A DNA stretch of 64,000 bases, taken from Liolophura sinensis (lineage: Eukaryota > Mollusca > Polyplacophora > Chitonida > Chitonidae). Of this stretch, positions 13,051-26,200 are shown piece by piece. Location of the stretch: the NCBI RefSeq assembly GCF_032854445.1, contig NC_088295.1, positions 63,595,249-63,659,248 of the forward strand, read 5' to 3'. Each line of letters begins with the position of its first letter. Position 1 is the first letter of the stretch. Both the position numbers and the translations under genes were made by a program. The notes beneath the pieces were generated by a model. That model saw only the letters and a list, made by a program, of their open reading frames with translations, was not told the origin of the DNA and ran no database searches.

Positions 13051-14816
13051 AGTGTTGTGGAATATGCCGCTGGACTCACAGTGCATGAAGGATCGCATCG
13101 TTAACTTGTTACAGAATGTTGGCTCCTCAATTCACAATATAACATATGATCACCTTAAATGTATCAACTCGTTATCATTAGATTAGATAATTGATTTTCA
13201 GCAGTATTTTATGAATATTCTGTACGAATAAAAGATGTTATGATCGTGTCTATATAAAGTATCATTGCGTCTATGTAAGGCCTGATCTGATGAAGACTTC
13301 AGAAAGTTGTGTATTGAGGAAAATGTTTTGAACAGATTTTCTCTTTATTCTGGTCTGCACTAGTGAAGACAAAGACTGCTATTGTTTATCTGTATTTCTA
13401 TCTACGAACTGTCGCGGTGTGTTTGATTGATACAGACATTGTATACTTGCTGCACAACAGAAAGAGGCCATATTTCAAGTAACATGGTACACGATTTGGA
13501 TATTTACATCTAATTTGCCATTAGTATTCCTTGCCTCTTTTGGCCTTCAAAGGATATTGTCGAATGCTTTTCTTTCCATGAATCCGTCCTGTAATTTCAT
13601 ATTTTATACACTTTTTTTAGAGGATTGTGTTTAATGTTGTTTTAGAAATTGACCTGGCGATTAATGACTTAAAACATCCTAGGAATCTTTAATCCGAATC
13701 TCTTATCGATCGCTGTTCACCATTGCCTTGTAGCACTCCCAAGTACGTCTGCGCAGTTCGTACATGTGGACCGATATTGTACCAGTATCATTGTTGTTAT
13801 TTTCTCCCAAGAAACTGATGTGACATGGCAGGGAGACTGGATTGATCATTTCAGGACCACGTGTGCGCTGCCTGATAGACCAGGTGTTAAGATTTGTCAG
13901 CTGTCAACTAGCCAGGTCATTATGGCATATCACCATGGCGACTTGGTGCGTGGCTTAAAATAACCCGGGACAATTGTGCCATTTCCAGCATGTGTTACGC
14001 ATGTTGGTAAAGTCTGCAAGTTATTTGTCATGGTTTTCTGTCTGGCTACCATTTCCATCATTTATGTATGATACTACCGTGCTATAACCTATAATATATT
14101 ATGGAGTCAGTCACGTCAGTCAGATTTCGCTTCATATCAGAGATCGAAACCAAGAATAAACCCACTCGTTTACTTGGTCATTTTCAACGAAAGACAAATA
14201 CAATATAACTGGCCGGGCTGCAAGGTTATATCTAACATTTTTGAGCCCATCAGCCCGTGCATATTTTGGAAAACATCACAAAACAATAATCCAAAAATAG
14301 GTTCTGCTGAGAATATCGCAGTTATTTCAGGCAAGAAACATATATGAATGTTTTTTTTATCAGACGACACGCTATCCGTGATGCAAAACTTATTGCCAAA
14401 TAGTATAAATGCCGTTAGTTTTCCATCTTATTTTTGCCCATTTGAACCCATATGGGTACTTGATAGACACCATAAGGCCTGTTAAAATCATACACTTGTT
14501 ACACAAATCCAGATACTTCTAATGCAAGATGCTTTACTAAAACATGGGTCTTTTTTTAGAAATACCCTAACATGTCTGAAATAAACATGTTAATTTTAAC
14601 GTAATTTCCAGCTCTGTTTTGTGCAATCTATGCCTGAATTGGTGGGGAGTTAATGTCCGAAGCAGTTGCACTGACCTGTGACTGCAAAAATTACAAGACG
14701 TTCTATACGTTACACAGTAATGGTGTCGTTCACTTCATGACTGGGTGGGGGACGCCGAGTGCATGAGTTAGGAATATAAAATAAAGAAAAATATAGGATG
14801 TATCACAAACAGTATC

Positions 14817-14990
14817 AATGCATTAAACCAAACACAGCCGCTGTTAATGCATTAAACCAAACACAGTCGCTGTCAATGCATTAAACCAAACACAGCCGCT
14901 GTCAACGCATTAAACCAAACACAGCCGCTGTCAATGCATTAAACCAAACACAGCCGCTGTCAATGCATTAAGCCAAACACAACCGCTGCA
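14817..14990. repeat. 29-bp minisatellite, 6 copies
   Basis: Six head-to-tail units of aatgcattaaaccaaacaca plus gccgctgtc, nearly identical except in the last copy. It lies in SLC16 intron 1. Confidence 0.97.
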
Positions 14991-16639
14991 AAACAACCAT
15001 AACACCTAGTTTGTTTCAAGGGCAGTGACTGTAAACCCGGTGGATGTAGTAACGTGTCTATAGCATATATAATTCACCCCGGATGGTTTCAGTGTATTGC
15101 ACTGTTATCCTATCATGCGCTGATCCGTGTTAAGTGCCGGCTGATGACCGGTTAAGTGTGAGGACAAAGCAGCGTTCATGCATCGCCTACTTCGCCCTTT
15201 AACACTTCTCATCGCCTGGATACTCTCCATGGCGAAATATCGATAATATCAAAGACTCCAAAAGCAAACAATACCGTGTACTATCTGCATTTTGCCGTAA
15301 ATGTCTTTTGTTCCAGAAACTTTTAGTGTTTAATATTTGTTTCAAATAATTATTCTGGTGCAAAAAATCCCATTTTTCTTCATGCTTTCCCATCCTCATA
15401 TAGGCTACACTTAATAAATGTTGGACAAAATTAGCATTGATGAAGAATTGTTATTCTTCTTGCGATATTGGACATCTGATTGGGACTGATTCTAAACCAG
15501 CACCGTAAGACACCTCTTTTTTCAAATACACTCGTTTACCGTCTGCAGCTGTGACCTTACCAGAGGCATTGTTTAGTGTGTACATGTGCTTCAGCTACAT
15601 CAAGCGCTGTATTCTATCATCTATCGCTAATAGCATGCTTCACATTCCTTGTTGCTTATTTATCGAAATTAAGATTTGAATACCTTGATTTTGCAGTAGC
15701 TGATGTGTCAGGTATAATCGAGGGATGTCAGAGTATATGAGGTTGTATTGAGCATGAATATCGAGTAAATTACAACACCAGTTATACGCACATCAGCATT
15801 GAATTCCCTCTTTATTGTTATTCATCCCGGCCTTAGCTTTCTTTGCATATCAGCTGATCTGCATATCAAATAATCCAGGGACTTACAGCATTCCGCAGAA
15901 TTGTAAAGACAGGATACCTTATAGCAATGTGATTTTTGCTCGCTGATTGCCTTGATTTGGTGGGGTGCATGCCTTGGTGGCTGCTAGGAGGTCAGGTCGT
16001 GTACAGTGCATGTAGAACACTCGTCCAATGCCATTTACCAAGGCTGTGTAACGAAATGTTTCACATGTGTGCAGCCTAACCAAACTGTCTACGCTCAACT
16101 ACAAATGCTCTCCCTGTGTATAAACTACGGTCCAATCAATATTTCATTGCTAACTCCGTGCCTATAAGCAATGTTGGCCCGGGCGTATCAGAGAAGGTAT
16201 GTTGTCGGACCCGGGACCACTGCACAAAGCGTGTGTTTAAGCACCACCCTTGTCCTTCTCGATGGATTAAAGCCAGTTCACTGTATGGTTCAAACCTGGC
16301 CAAGGTCAGGTTTCGGATATTTGCTCGATTTCAGGTCAGAAGGATCTAGGCGTCAAAACAGATATTCATATAACAGCCATCAACCGGAGTACATGTTCCA
16401 GGTCAATAGTCGCAAGGCGAATTCCCAAAACAACGTTCAGTATAAAAAGACTGTAGCACAGAGAGTAAAACCATGGCGAATCAACGCAAACCACCAAAGA
16501 GCTAAAAACAAATATATAAATTATAAAATTAACACGGATTCATGCAAAGCGGAGCAGTCCACAGTTTTAAATCATGTTTGAAAGAGCAAGGAATGCACAC
16601 ACTTATCTCCAACACGAGGTATATCACAGCATATGCCAG

Positions 16640-17480
16640 TTATTAATCTTCGTCATTTTCATGTTATTAAACGTGACATCAACATAAGTAGTATCCTCGG
16701 CTGAACCTGTTCATTAATTAAGGCTGTTCCAAGCCATGTATCATCATTTTCTTGATAACAAATGTGACATGAAGGGATTTTTTATTGTCAACTCTTATAA
16801 TCTCTCCGGTAAAGGTTATGCTAATGATATTGTCATCATCGTGACATGAACATAATCTGTCACATTTAACTGAACATCAGCTTCTTTCTTGTTATTAAGT
16901 AAAGATATCATCGACAGGAGTGTTCAGTTTATCGCCATCAATTCGTCTGCAGCGTTCTTCACTCTGGTATTAGGTTCATATACGTGACATCAAAAGGAAT
17001 TTGTCAGTCTATCCTAAGCTATGGTGTTTCGTCATTTTTTACGCTTATAAATGTGACATTCATGTGTTATTAACAAAACTGAAGTTTATCCTAATCTAAA
17101 TGTGTTTATCTTCTTTCAAGTTAACAGATGTGACATCCATGGCATATCAACCAGAGTCTCGTAAAAAATAGAACTTTTCAATCCGCCATCAGCCATGCGT
17201 CTGCATCATTTTTCACGTTAATATGGTCAAAAACGTGTCATCCGTTTATCCTTAGCTATACGTCTACATATTCTTTTACGTTAACAGATGTGTCACTTAC
17301 CTGACTTCAACAGCAATTTTCAAGTCTGTCCTTGGCTATACTTCTTCAGAGTCATTCACTTTAACAGATGTGGCATGCATCAGATGTCAGCTTTAAAGAA
17401 CTTTAAAGTGTGTCCACATCTAAAAGTATTCATGATCGCTTTGAAAACGTCGACAGAAATTAAACTGTAGTCAGCTAGAC
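16640..17480. repeat. Ancient degenerate tandem array, period roughly 80-95 bp
   Basis: A module of cgtcattttt, then gttaacagatgtgacatcaa, then tcagtctatccttagctata recurs about nine times with heavy divergence. Periodicity is clear by eye, identity is low. Confidence 0.65.
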
Positions 17481-18365
17481 GAGGTTTTTGACAATGGTAA
17501 ACATTGAACTGCAAAGGATGTACTCGTGTAAAGATATATATAGGTGTTGGGCAGACATTTATGTGAAAAAAGCATGAATCAGTAGATAGTACTGCTGTAG
17601 GTATCTGTGTACTGGTGGTTAATACAATTTGACTTGAACCATAGGAGGTATATATAAAGCTTTCCAGTCAGTGTATGTGGAATACTGTGTGACATGATCC
17701 GGGTTTCATTTGTTATCCAAGCAGTATTGAAGACTACGTGTACGCCAGAGCGTGGCAAATAAACACCCGTTTCGTGGCCTCGATCTGTTAGTGTCATTGA
17801 AGTCTCTATTTTCGGGCCAGTCACCACCATATCTCACACAGAATACATTTTTAGCCCACGAATCGACCAGATTTTAGCCATATCGAGAATCTTGGTTCAC
17901 GTAACCGTGATACCGACGTCTAATTAAATGTCATTTGGATGGACTATTTTTGGAGTCGGCATGCACTATAAATAGCCTACAGCAAGGCAACCAGCGGTCA
18001 GCGGATTTCACGTCTCATCCAACTGTGATGTTTATCCCTGGCTTGTGGGCTAAACAAAATTCGATGTCACATGGATCCTTTGTAAGGCCTGTGTGACTGC
18101 ACTGTACTTTTAAGCGTTTGTTTTCTTTTATTCCAAACAAACAAAGCTCACTGACTACATTGTAAAAACTTGCCGGCAGTGTTTGAATTGATGGTGTAAT
18201 AGATTCCAGGCAGAGGTCATTCAAGGTCACGATTTAAGCACAGCTGAACCCAGACATAGGAGCGTGGAGCACGTAGGCCAGTCGTATATAACATGTGTTT
18301 ATATCTTGCAACATTGTTGATAAATAACATTATTTAAAATAACCAGATTTGACTTTAATTCATCC

Positions 18366-18600
18366 GGAGATTAGGCTGGTATACGCATTATGACTTACAT
18401 ACGAATGGTATATGCATCATGGTATTACGCTGGTGTAGGCATCATAACTGACATAAGAATAGTAGATACATCCGGAGATTACGCTGGTATACGCATCGTG
18501 ACTGACATCAGAATGGTATATGCATCAGGAGATTACGCTGGTATGCGCATCGTGACTGACATAAGCATGGTATATGAATCAGGAGATTACATACACTTAA
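18366..18600. repeat. 54-bp minisatellite, about 4 copies
   Basis: The unit begins gagattacgctggtatacgc and ends gaatggtatatgcatcag. Because 54 is a multiple of 3, one frame stays open through the array (18-residue periodicity); I treat this as a by-product, not a gene. Confidence 0.92.
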
Positions 18601-19454
18601 GGGGTCCGTCTTATAAAGCTGACTCAGGACGCACTTTATACCGTCGTGACCTTCACAATATGTTGTCATGGACGTTACACAAAGCGTATGATCCGACCGC
18701 TTCGTAAGATTAGGGCGTATAAAAATTAGGATGCAGCAAAACAAATGTCTTTTTTTTCAACCGTCTTCTCTTTGGAAACGGATGAGCGCATATTCATGAT
18801 AAACAAAGCCACTAATGTCCTCCTCTATGTATGATTTGTCATTGCCTGTACGTGATTTGAAGAAACAAAAGTTGTTTGTCGATAAATAAGACTCCGTGTG
18901 TATAGCAAATATTATCCTCGTTTTTCCCTTCAGCCAGTTTTTGTTTTCGTCTGAAGTTTTCTTCTAGCTTTTGGTTATGTTCAGTTGTTCTTCTGACGGG
19001 GATAAGCCAACTCCTCGACGGTCCTAATCCGAAGTAATCTGGCTGTGAGAGTGCTGAACGAAGCATGACGTAACTCTGGTGTGTGACATCCGTATCCTCG
19101 CCCCCCCCCCTCCCCAACTCATCCCTTCCCTTGTCATTCGGGTAGACAGATTACCGACTTCTAATTCTTTAACCCTAGCTGTAAGACTGTGTCTACAGGA
19201 GGATGTACGGTCGGGGTATTATCCTGGGTGGAGAGAACATATTCTGAGTTGCTTCAGGTTGTACGACAGTTTGAACATTATTATGGTCCGGCTTACGCTT
19301 GTTGCGTAACAGATGGCAATTAATGACGACACCAGGCACGACACTCCATAATCACTATCACTGCATCTTACTGGAGCAACTAATTGAAGTTAGGGTATAT
19401 GGAACCCCTAGTGGACAGAGGACAGGCAACATCTGACCTGGATACAGTAATTTT

Positions 19455-19790
19455 CACTCCCAATCCGGAAACAGTAAATTTTGACACCCCACCCGCGCAG
19501 AGTAATTTAGACACCACACAGGAACAGACTAATTTTGACACCCCACCCACGCAGAGTAATTTTGACACCCCACAGGAACAGACTAATTTTGACACCCCAC
19601 CTGCGCAGAGTAATTTTGACACCCAACTCGGGTGGAGTAATTTTAACACCCAACCCTGGCAGAGTAATTTTGACCCCCGACCTGGACAAAGTAATTTTGA
19701 CCCCCAAGACAGAGTAATTTTGACACCCCACCAGGAGGGAGTAATTTTGACCCTCGACCAGGACGGAGTAATTTTGACACCTCACCTTGA
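19455..19790. repeat. 27-bp minisatellite, about 12 copies
   Basis: The unit is taattttgacaccccaccc plus a variable gcagag/gaacagac segment. It is open in several frames on both strands because 27 is a multiple of 3, giving the nine-residue repeat SNFDTPPAQ on plus. It lies inside SLC16 intron 1 and I see no splice sites that would include it. Confidence 0.95.
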
Positions 19791-21904
19791 AATATTAAAC
19801 AACATAAAAACAAACGTGCTTCTTCCTCAACTAATTTTTCTGGAAAACCTTGATATGACCCACCACGGTAGTGCAAAATACCCACCGACCAGCTAACGTA
19901 ACCCCTCTTCAAACAACCCCTGTTACAAATAAATCATAACAATTCGTCTGTTTCTGGAACCTGTGGCTTGTAGCCCCTTACAAAAAGAGTCATTATCAGG
20001 CTTTTTTCTCTTTACCTTTTTTTCTCTGTTAGTCATCGACTAAAACCAGATGAGGACTAGTTTCACCGCACCATGTGCCGTGTGCGCAGACTCAATCATC
20101 AGTTTACATTAGCAGGATACGGTGACCCACAGAAAATTTCCTCCTGTCCATCCATGTAATTTCTCTATTGGCATTATGGTTCCTTATTTTTTATTTCCCT
20201 TTTCTCTGTACCTGTAACATGAGCTTTGGCAACAACAGCAACATAGAGAAAGAATTTTGTAGAACAAAACATTTCTTCTGGACCAAACATTTTACTTAGC
20301 AGGACAACAATTTTTGTGGAATGATAAAAAAAAGTCAACTAAAAACCGACTGAAGTGTGAAAACAGTTGTGTTCCAGCCAGCTATTTAGACAATATTGTC
20401 AGTCTGGTTCAAACATTATTCCGTTGTAAAATGACTGTCTTCGTGGTGTTTAGATTCACCCTACTGTGAAGTAAATCATTTTCTTCGCGGTGAAATCGTT
20501 TTCTCGATGCAAAGGATTTCCCCGCAATATTAAAAAAAAAAACGTTTACTTATTCTTAATCGTCAGTTATGAAAAACAACACCCGATTGATCTTACAAAT
20601 AAGATATTTTGAAACTAATGGAAATATGAAATAATACTGAACGACACTACTGGATGGATTGCTGTACTGAGTGCAGTGAGCAATGTAAAAAACCTATATC
20701 TCATGTGGACAATTCCCATGGCTCTAACATTGTTGCATCCATTCCTCATAGCACACACACCACGATTATACCGCAAACACGTGCTCTGAATCGGGTGGTC
20801 TGGTATTAGCCGTTATTCTGTGCAGCACCCTCTGATGATTACGTTTTACCGCTTTACCTATGATCCACGCTATACCTAGAATCCTTCGAACTTACGCGTC
20901 AAGTCATCGTGATAACATCCCCGTAAACCTTCCTACCACACGTGAGAAGATAGAAAGGTTTCCATGTTCATCTGTTATAGGATTTTTGTATGCCACCAAA
21001 CAATTGGTTGAAATGTTTACTGAATCTATAATAAGGCTTTGTATTCCACGAAACAGATGATGTTTCCATATACTTTGACTAGCAATAACCAGGACCAAAT
21101 GTTCGTTTAAGTCTGTGATTTGCCATGTCTCACTTAAATTCGTACGTCGTCTTTATATGCGTTATTGATTCCCTTTGTCTTTCACCGCCATCTGTTGACC
21201 TGAAAATAAAGAATAATGAATGATAATGGCTTTACACCAGTTTAGCAGTATTTCAGTCATATCGTGACGAGAAAAATAGACATGAAGCTTTATACATCAA
21301 TTTCAGTTGTTTACATTAACAATGACTGTTGTTGAGGGTTGCTTGAAACTTGAGTCATTGCACTTAGAAACGTTTTCAGAAAAAAATGAGTGTGCGAGAA
21401 ACTTTTTTGGAAAAAATGACTTTTGGTTAACAGTCTATATACATGCTGCTTCGTAGTTCTAGTTTCTTCAAAAATCTCTTTGGATATATATGCTATAAAG
21501 TGTATTTAATGTAAAAGAAAAATTGCGAGTCACGTGTGTAGAGTGCGTGTCAAGGAATGCACAGTGTGTTTCACAGGTGCACTGTGTAAACGGTAATCAG
21601 CTATATACCGTATAGGCTAGTGCACAGTTAGAAAACCACAACTCCCACTCTGGTTTATGCACTTTACATAAACAATAGGTTTTTAGCAGTTGTTTCCAGT
21701 GTATATTGTACTTGCGCGTTTGCAATGGTTTATTGTATAGTGGTGATATTATACGCAACTACACTCTTAAACCAAAGTTATATGTGATATAAATATCCAG
21801 CAATTTAGCAATGGTGACGAAGGGAAATCTTTTATCAAGTTAGACTGCCACCTTCTAAAGTGTTAGAACTAATACTACTAAAAATATAAGAGACTATAGT
21901 ACAA

Positions 21905-22250
21905 GGAGTAAAACCGATTTATTGTGCTTAACACTTTTTCAGTCATCTGAGGACGAAGTCCTTAGAATGCATGTAATGTACCTCCTTGTTGCAGGACGGA
22001 TTTCCACCGCTCTTTTATCTAGTGCTGCTTCAGTGAGACGACTTACCGAAGGCAAGTAAGGCGCCCCCAACAGGCCGTCATACCGATACTGGTCAACCAG
22101 TCGTCGCATTATCCCTTCCATGCTGAACTCCAAGCGAGGAAGTTACAAGTTCGTCTTTGAAAGTCTTAGGTGTGACCCTACCCAGGATAGACCCTGGAAC
22201 TACCGCCCCCTGAAGCGGACGTTCTACCAACTGAGTTATCGGGGCCGTTA
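21905..22250 (-). mobile_element. tRNA-derived SINE, near full length
   Basis: On the minus strand the head near 22247 reads ggccccgataactcagttgg, with a good A-box (TAACTCAGTTGG), then an anticodon-loop-like segment and ttccagggtctatcctggg, a decayed B-box. The body carries tggttgaccagtatcggtat and tgaagcagcactagataaaa. The tail reaches about 21905. The head looks like a tRNA, but the B-box is degenerate and the structure continues into SINE sequence, so it is not a functional tRNA gene. Confidence 0.8.
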
Positions 22251-22940
22251 CCTGAGCATTGAAAACCTTGTGTAAATGATGTAATTTGTAGCACTGTCAA
22301 ATTTACATTTTTAGGGATTATTCTTCGCACCAGTACCATTATGATGCGTTTTCCATTATAAATTTTACAAATTTCTTGTAATCTAACACTATTTTACAGC
22401 TTGGATGCGCTACAGTCGTCACAGGGCATATGTTGACACTCAAATTAAGTATGTATGTAATATATTATGTTAATATTTGGAAAATGTTGTCATTTGAACA
22501 TTTGCGTTTTAAGAGTGTAACAAGAGTTCATCCACACGATGACTCGTTAAATCAAGAGCTGGGTCAAATTAAGAAAGTTTATGAAGAACTCTGGTTTATA
22601 ATTGTGTCTAATTCCGCGTGATCAAAATCCAAACCGAGGTAAATTGACAAGAGGCCAGATTTCACGGGTTACGTGTGATTGTTTGCCAATTACCACACTA
22701 TCGTCGCTACTCTGGTTTTACACTCTGTGCTGTAGCCTTTATAATTACAACTGATAATCCTCATACGTCTTCTGTTTGCGTTTAGCATAAATGATAAACA
22801 TATTCATGGAAACATGTTTATGTAGTTGACTGTTCAGAGTGATCAATTTTTGCCATTGTGTCCTGAGGAAGGCGTACAAAACAGTTAACTCTCTTCGTGT
22901 TAAACCGACATTAATAGACCTTGGACCACAGCTTGCCCTA

Positions 22941-23276
22941 TTTTCATTTAGCTGTCCGAATTCGACGATTTGACAGCGCGACATATCACTTTCATTTAGC
23001 TATCCGAATTCGACGATTTGACAGCGCGACATATCACTTTCATTTAGCTATTCGAATTCGACGATTTGACAGCGCGACATATCACTTTCATTTAGCTATC
23101 CGAATTCGACGATTTGACAGCGCGACAAATCACTTTCATTTAGCTATCCGAATTCGACGATTTGACAGCGCGACATATCACTTTCATTTAGCTATGCGAA
23201 TTCGACGATTTGACAGCGCCACAAATCACTTTCATTTAGCTATCCGAATTCGACGATTTGACAGCGCCACAAACCA
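22941..23276. repeat. 48-bp minisatellite, 7 copies
   Basis: Seven units of tttcatttagctatccgaat then tcgacgatttgacagcg then the spacer cgacatatcac, over 90% alike. One frame is open throughout, giving a 16-residue repeat with RIRRFDSATYHF. It lies in SLC16 intron 1 without convincing splice sites, so I call it non-coding. Confidence 0.96.
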
Positions 23277-26200
23277 TGAAGCTTTAACTCGGCTTTAAGA
23301 GAAACACTTGGATAAACTAAGGTATAGAAAAAAATGGATGTTTAAACGGATGGAAATGGTTAAAGTCTATTCAGTTGCTTTAGGTCTTCTTTTGAACGAC
23401 ACTGATCAGGTGATGACGGATTGAATCGTTCGTCTTAGCATCCACTTTGGGTCTGTGATCATACAGGCCTAGGCTCTAACGATCTAGTTTACAGCTATAA
23501 CTCATATATGCAGGCCCGTTGTCCCCATATACAGTCATCCAATGGAGCCACATGCAGTAACTTATGATTTGTACATGTTCGGTACCATTTTATAAGTTGC
23601 CATGGTTTTCGTCAGCGTCTTATTTTAAGACAGCGTCCTGGATTTGGTTCATATGTGTGGCTATACAGCTTCGACCTTGACATTTGTTCGAGTCACCTGG
23701 TTAAGTAGTGATAGATACATGTGCAGTTCCAGCTAATTGTCGCTAAATCTGTGGCGTTGTTAGGGGATAGTCCAGGGTAAGACTGGCAAGCCTATGGGAA
23801 GACAGAGAAGGACCATTTACACCCCACGCCTTGCATACACTCAGCTGATGCCTGAATTGGTCACCAGCAGTCATTATATACGATTCTATAGCTGACCACG
23901 TCATATAATGTATCCGTGGCGTTGAAGTCATAACATCATTTCGGTATATAGTGCCAAAAACGTAAACAACTGGATATTTGCGGACGTCATATCCCTAACT
24001 AATGTTGGGGAACGTTTCACGTCTAAAGTAATTTGGGCCACACTTATGTAGTTTATTATTCATGACTTATTCTGATGACGTTTTATGAGCAGATTATTGA
24101 CGTATTACACATGCATTGCTAGATAACAATGATCAGTTCAGCTTGTACCCGAATTGACATTGAGCGGGAAGCGGTATGCCTGCCCCAGTGCAGGAATAAA
24201 ACCTCTCTAAATAAACTCGTATGACCTGAAACGTCAATATCGGTTGATTGCTGGTATAAGAATATATAAAAATAAAACTTCCGAACTATTGCATAGTCTA
24301 TAGCCTACTTATTGTTTTAAGTGAGAACTGTATGGAATGTTTTGAGAGTGATCCACCTTCTGTATACTCGTGATGCCGTCAAGTTTTAGACCTATAACCA
24401 TCTTGATTATTTTGTCATGCGTTTTGAATAAAACTGCGAAAAACAAAAGTGATCCTTGTAGAAATGTCGGATCATTTGCACACTTCACCTTAACTTTTAG
24501 AAAATTTGACATCGAGTAGTCTGATACCTTGGTTTACAAACCAAAGACTCTCGGTAGCAGACAGGTTTCAGTATAAAGCCTAAACCGTGAATCCTGGAAT
24601 CAATCGATATGGTAAAGTCTATAGCATGTAATGGAAAAGATTAGCGCTGTTCTCCGTTCTATTTTCATCCACCGGTTTTGCTAAAATTAAAAGATTTCTT
24701 CACAAAGGTCACACACTTAAACACCCTTCATGTCGCCGAGAACAACCAATATATGTCGGTGTCTCTTGGTCCCTGGTGTCACCGAAAGTTTGCGTTAACG
24801 AATAATTGCTCTTTTGGTGCAAATACATCGCATTCATAAAAGGCATATATATTGTGGGATTGCATGTTGATTGGTTGGGGTGAAGTTAAACCCCAAGCAT
24901 ACATATAATGGATGGGGTGAAAATAGTTTTATAAGTGTTTTCATGAGTCTAGAGTATGAAAGGATACAAGTTATACTCCTGTAGCGCGATTGTGGAAAAA
25001 AAGTCATACCTTCAGTCAAAATGGGAAACATGTCTCAAAATGAAGAATATTTGAACGCCTAAATTTAGACCCGAAAATTGCCGTGAAGACAAATTCTTTC
25101 CATCTTGATCTTACATGGGAAAAGTGAAACATTCGATGATTCTTTACGATATAAAACGTTCTAAACATGTTCGAACATCGTATTAGTATACGATTTAATG
25201 AATTCCTTTCAACCTTTAGTTGTGATATGCCCGACCCTTTTCAGCACTACAAACGTCAGATATCGTTTTTGTGGAATTTGCTTGGCATATGTAAGAAAGA
25301 AACGATCGCATATAACGCTTTCAGAAAGAAGATCACAACTTGGTGGACCCACTTCCTACGACTTTTCCTTGCTTACTTCCTTTATCCTTAAATGATTCGT
25401 ATGGTCATCCTGATTCATTATCAACTGTGCTCTGACATTGTGGCACCGGCTTTCAAACTTTCCAACAAGCGATGTTTGTGGAGCTATTACGTCACTGAGA
25501 GTATAATAATGACCTGGGCGGACAGTCGTTGGTTTTTTTCCATTGTTGTTATCATTAATGACGTCAAAGTGCTCGTCAAAATAGCCTTGATATTTCCATA
25601 TGCCATCGCCTTTTGTGTAACTGTGGCTATTTGCAGGTGGTAAGTACCTTGTTGCACCGAAGTGCGTGAAAACACATATAAAACCCTCGATTATGGGTTT
25701 CGTCCGCGTCAGAAAATAACTCTTGCTCCCTGGAATAAATGGGTGGATCATTTCAGATAAACAACCAAACCATCACTGAAAAAATACGAACAAACAGAAA
25801 AATAGGTTTGCAGAAATTTGAATCCAGAGCTATTATTTTTATACATTTTTTTCTTTCTTCTTCTTAATTTCATTTTTTTTTTAATTTTGTTTTCTTCTTT
25901 GATGTTATATCTTTGTACATATTTCTGATAAGTAAAGTAAAAGATGGGTGGAGATATGTTTCATGATTGTGTATCATACATTGCCGTGATCAAACCGGTT
26001 TGTAGGAGAATGAAGTTGCATAATTTTTCTTTAAAACTAGCACACAAACCCAGATTTCACCTGGTAATAACATGGACTACCTCACTATTAATTATTAAGA
26101 TATAAATGGGTTATGACGCAATTTAGAAGGCGAAGCACATATATGAAAGAGAACCCTTGGAAATGTAGAATTATAACTGTAACCAGGTATTGGCGTTTCT

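Noticed and set aside
22180-22250. A tRNA gene on the minus strand
   Set aside because: The A-box is good, but the B-box is degenerate, the 3' acceptor strand does not pair and the sequence runs into a SINE body.
25356-25751. 131-codon minus-strand frame in SLC16 intron 1
   Set aside because: Composition is unremarkable, there is no recognisable motif and no splice context; an overlapping plus-strand frame is equally open.
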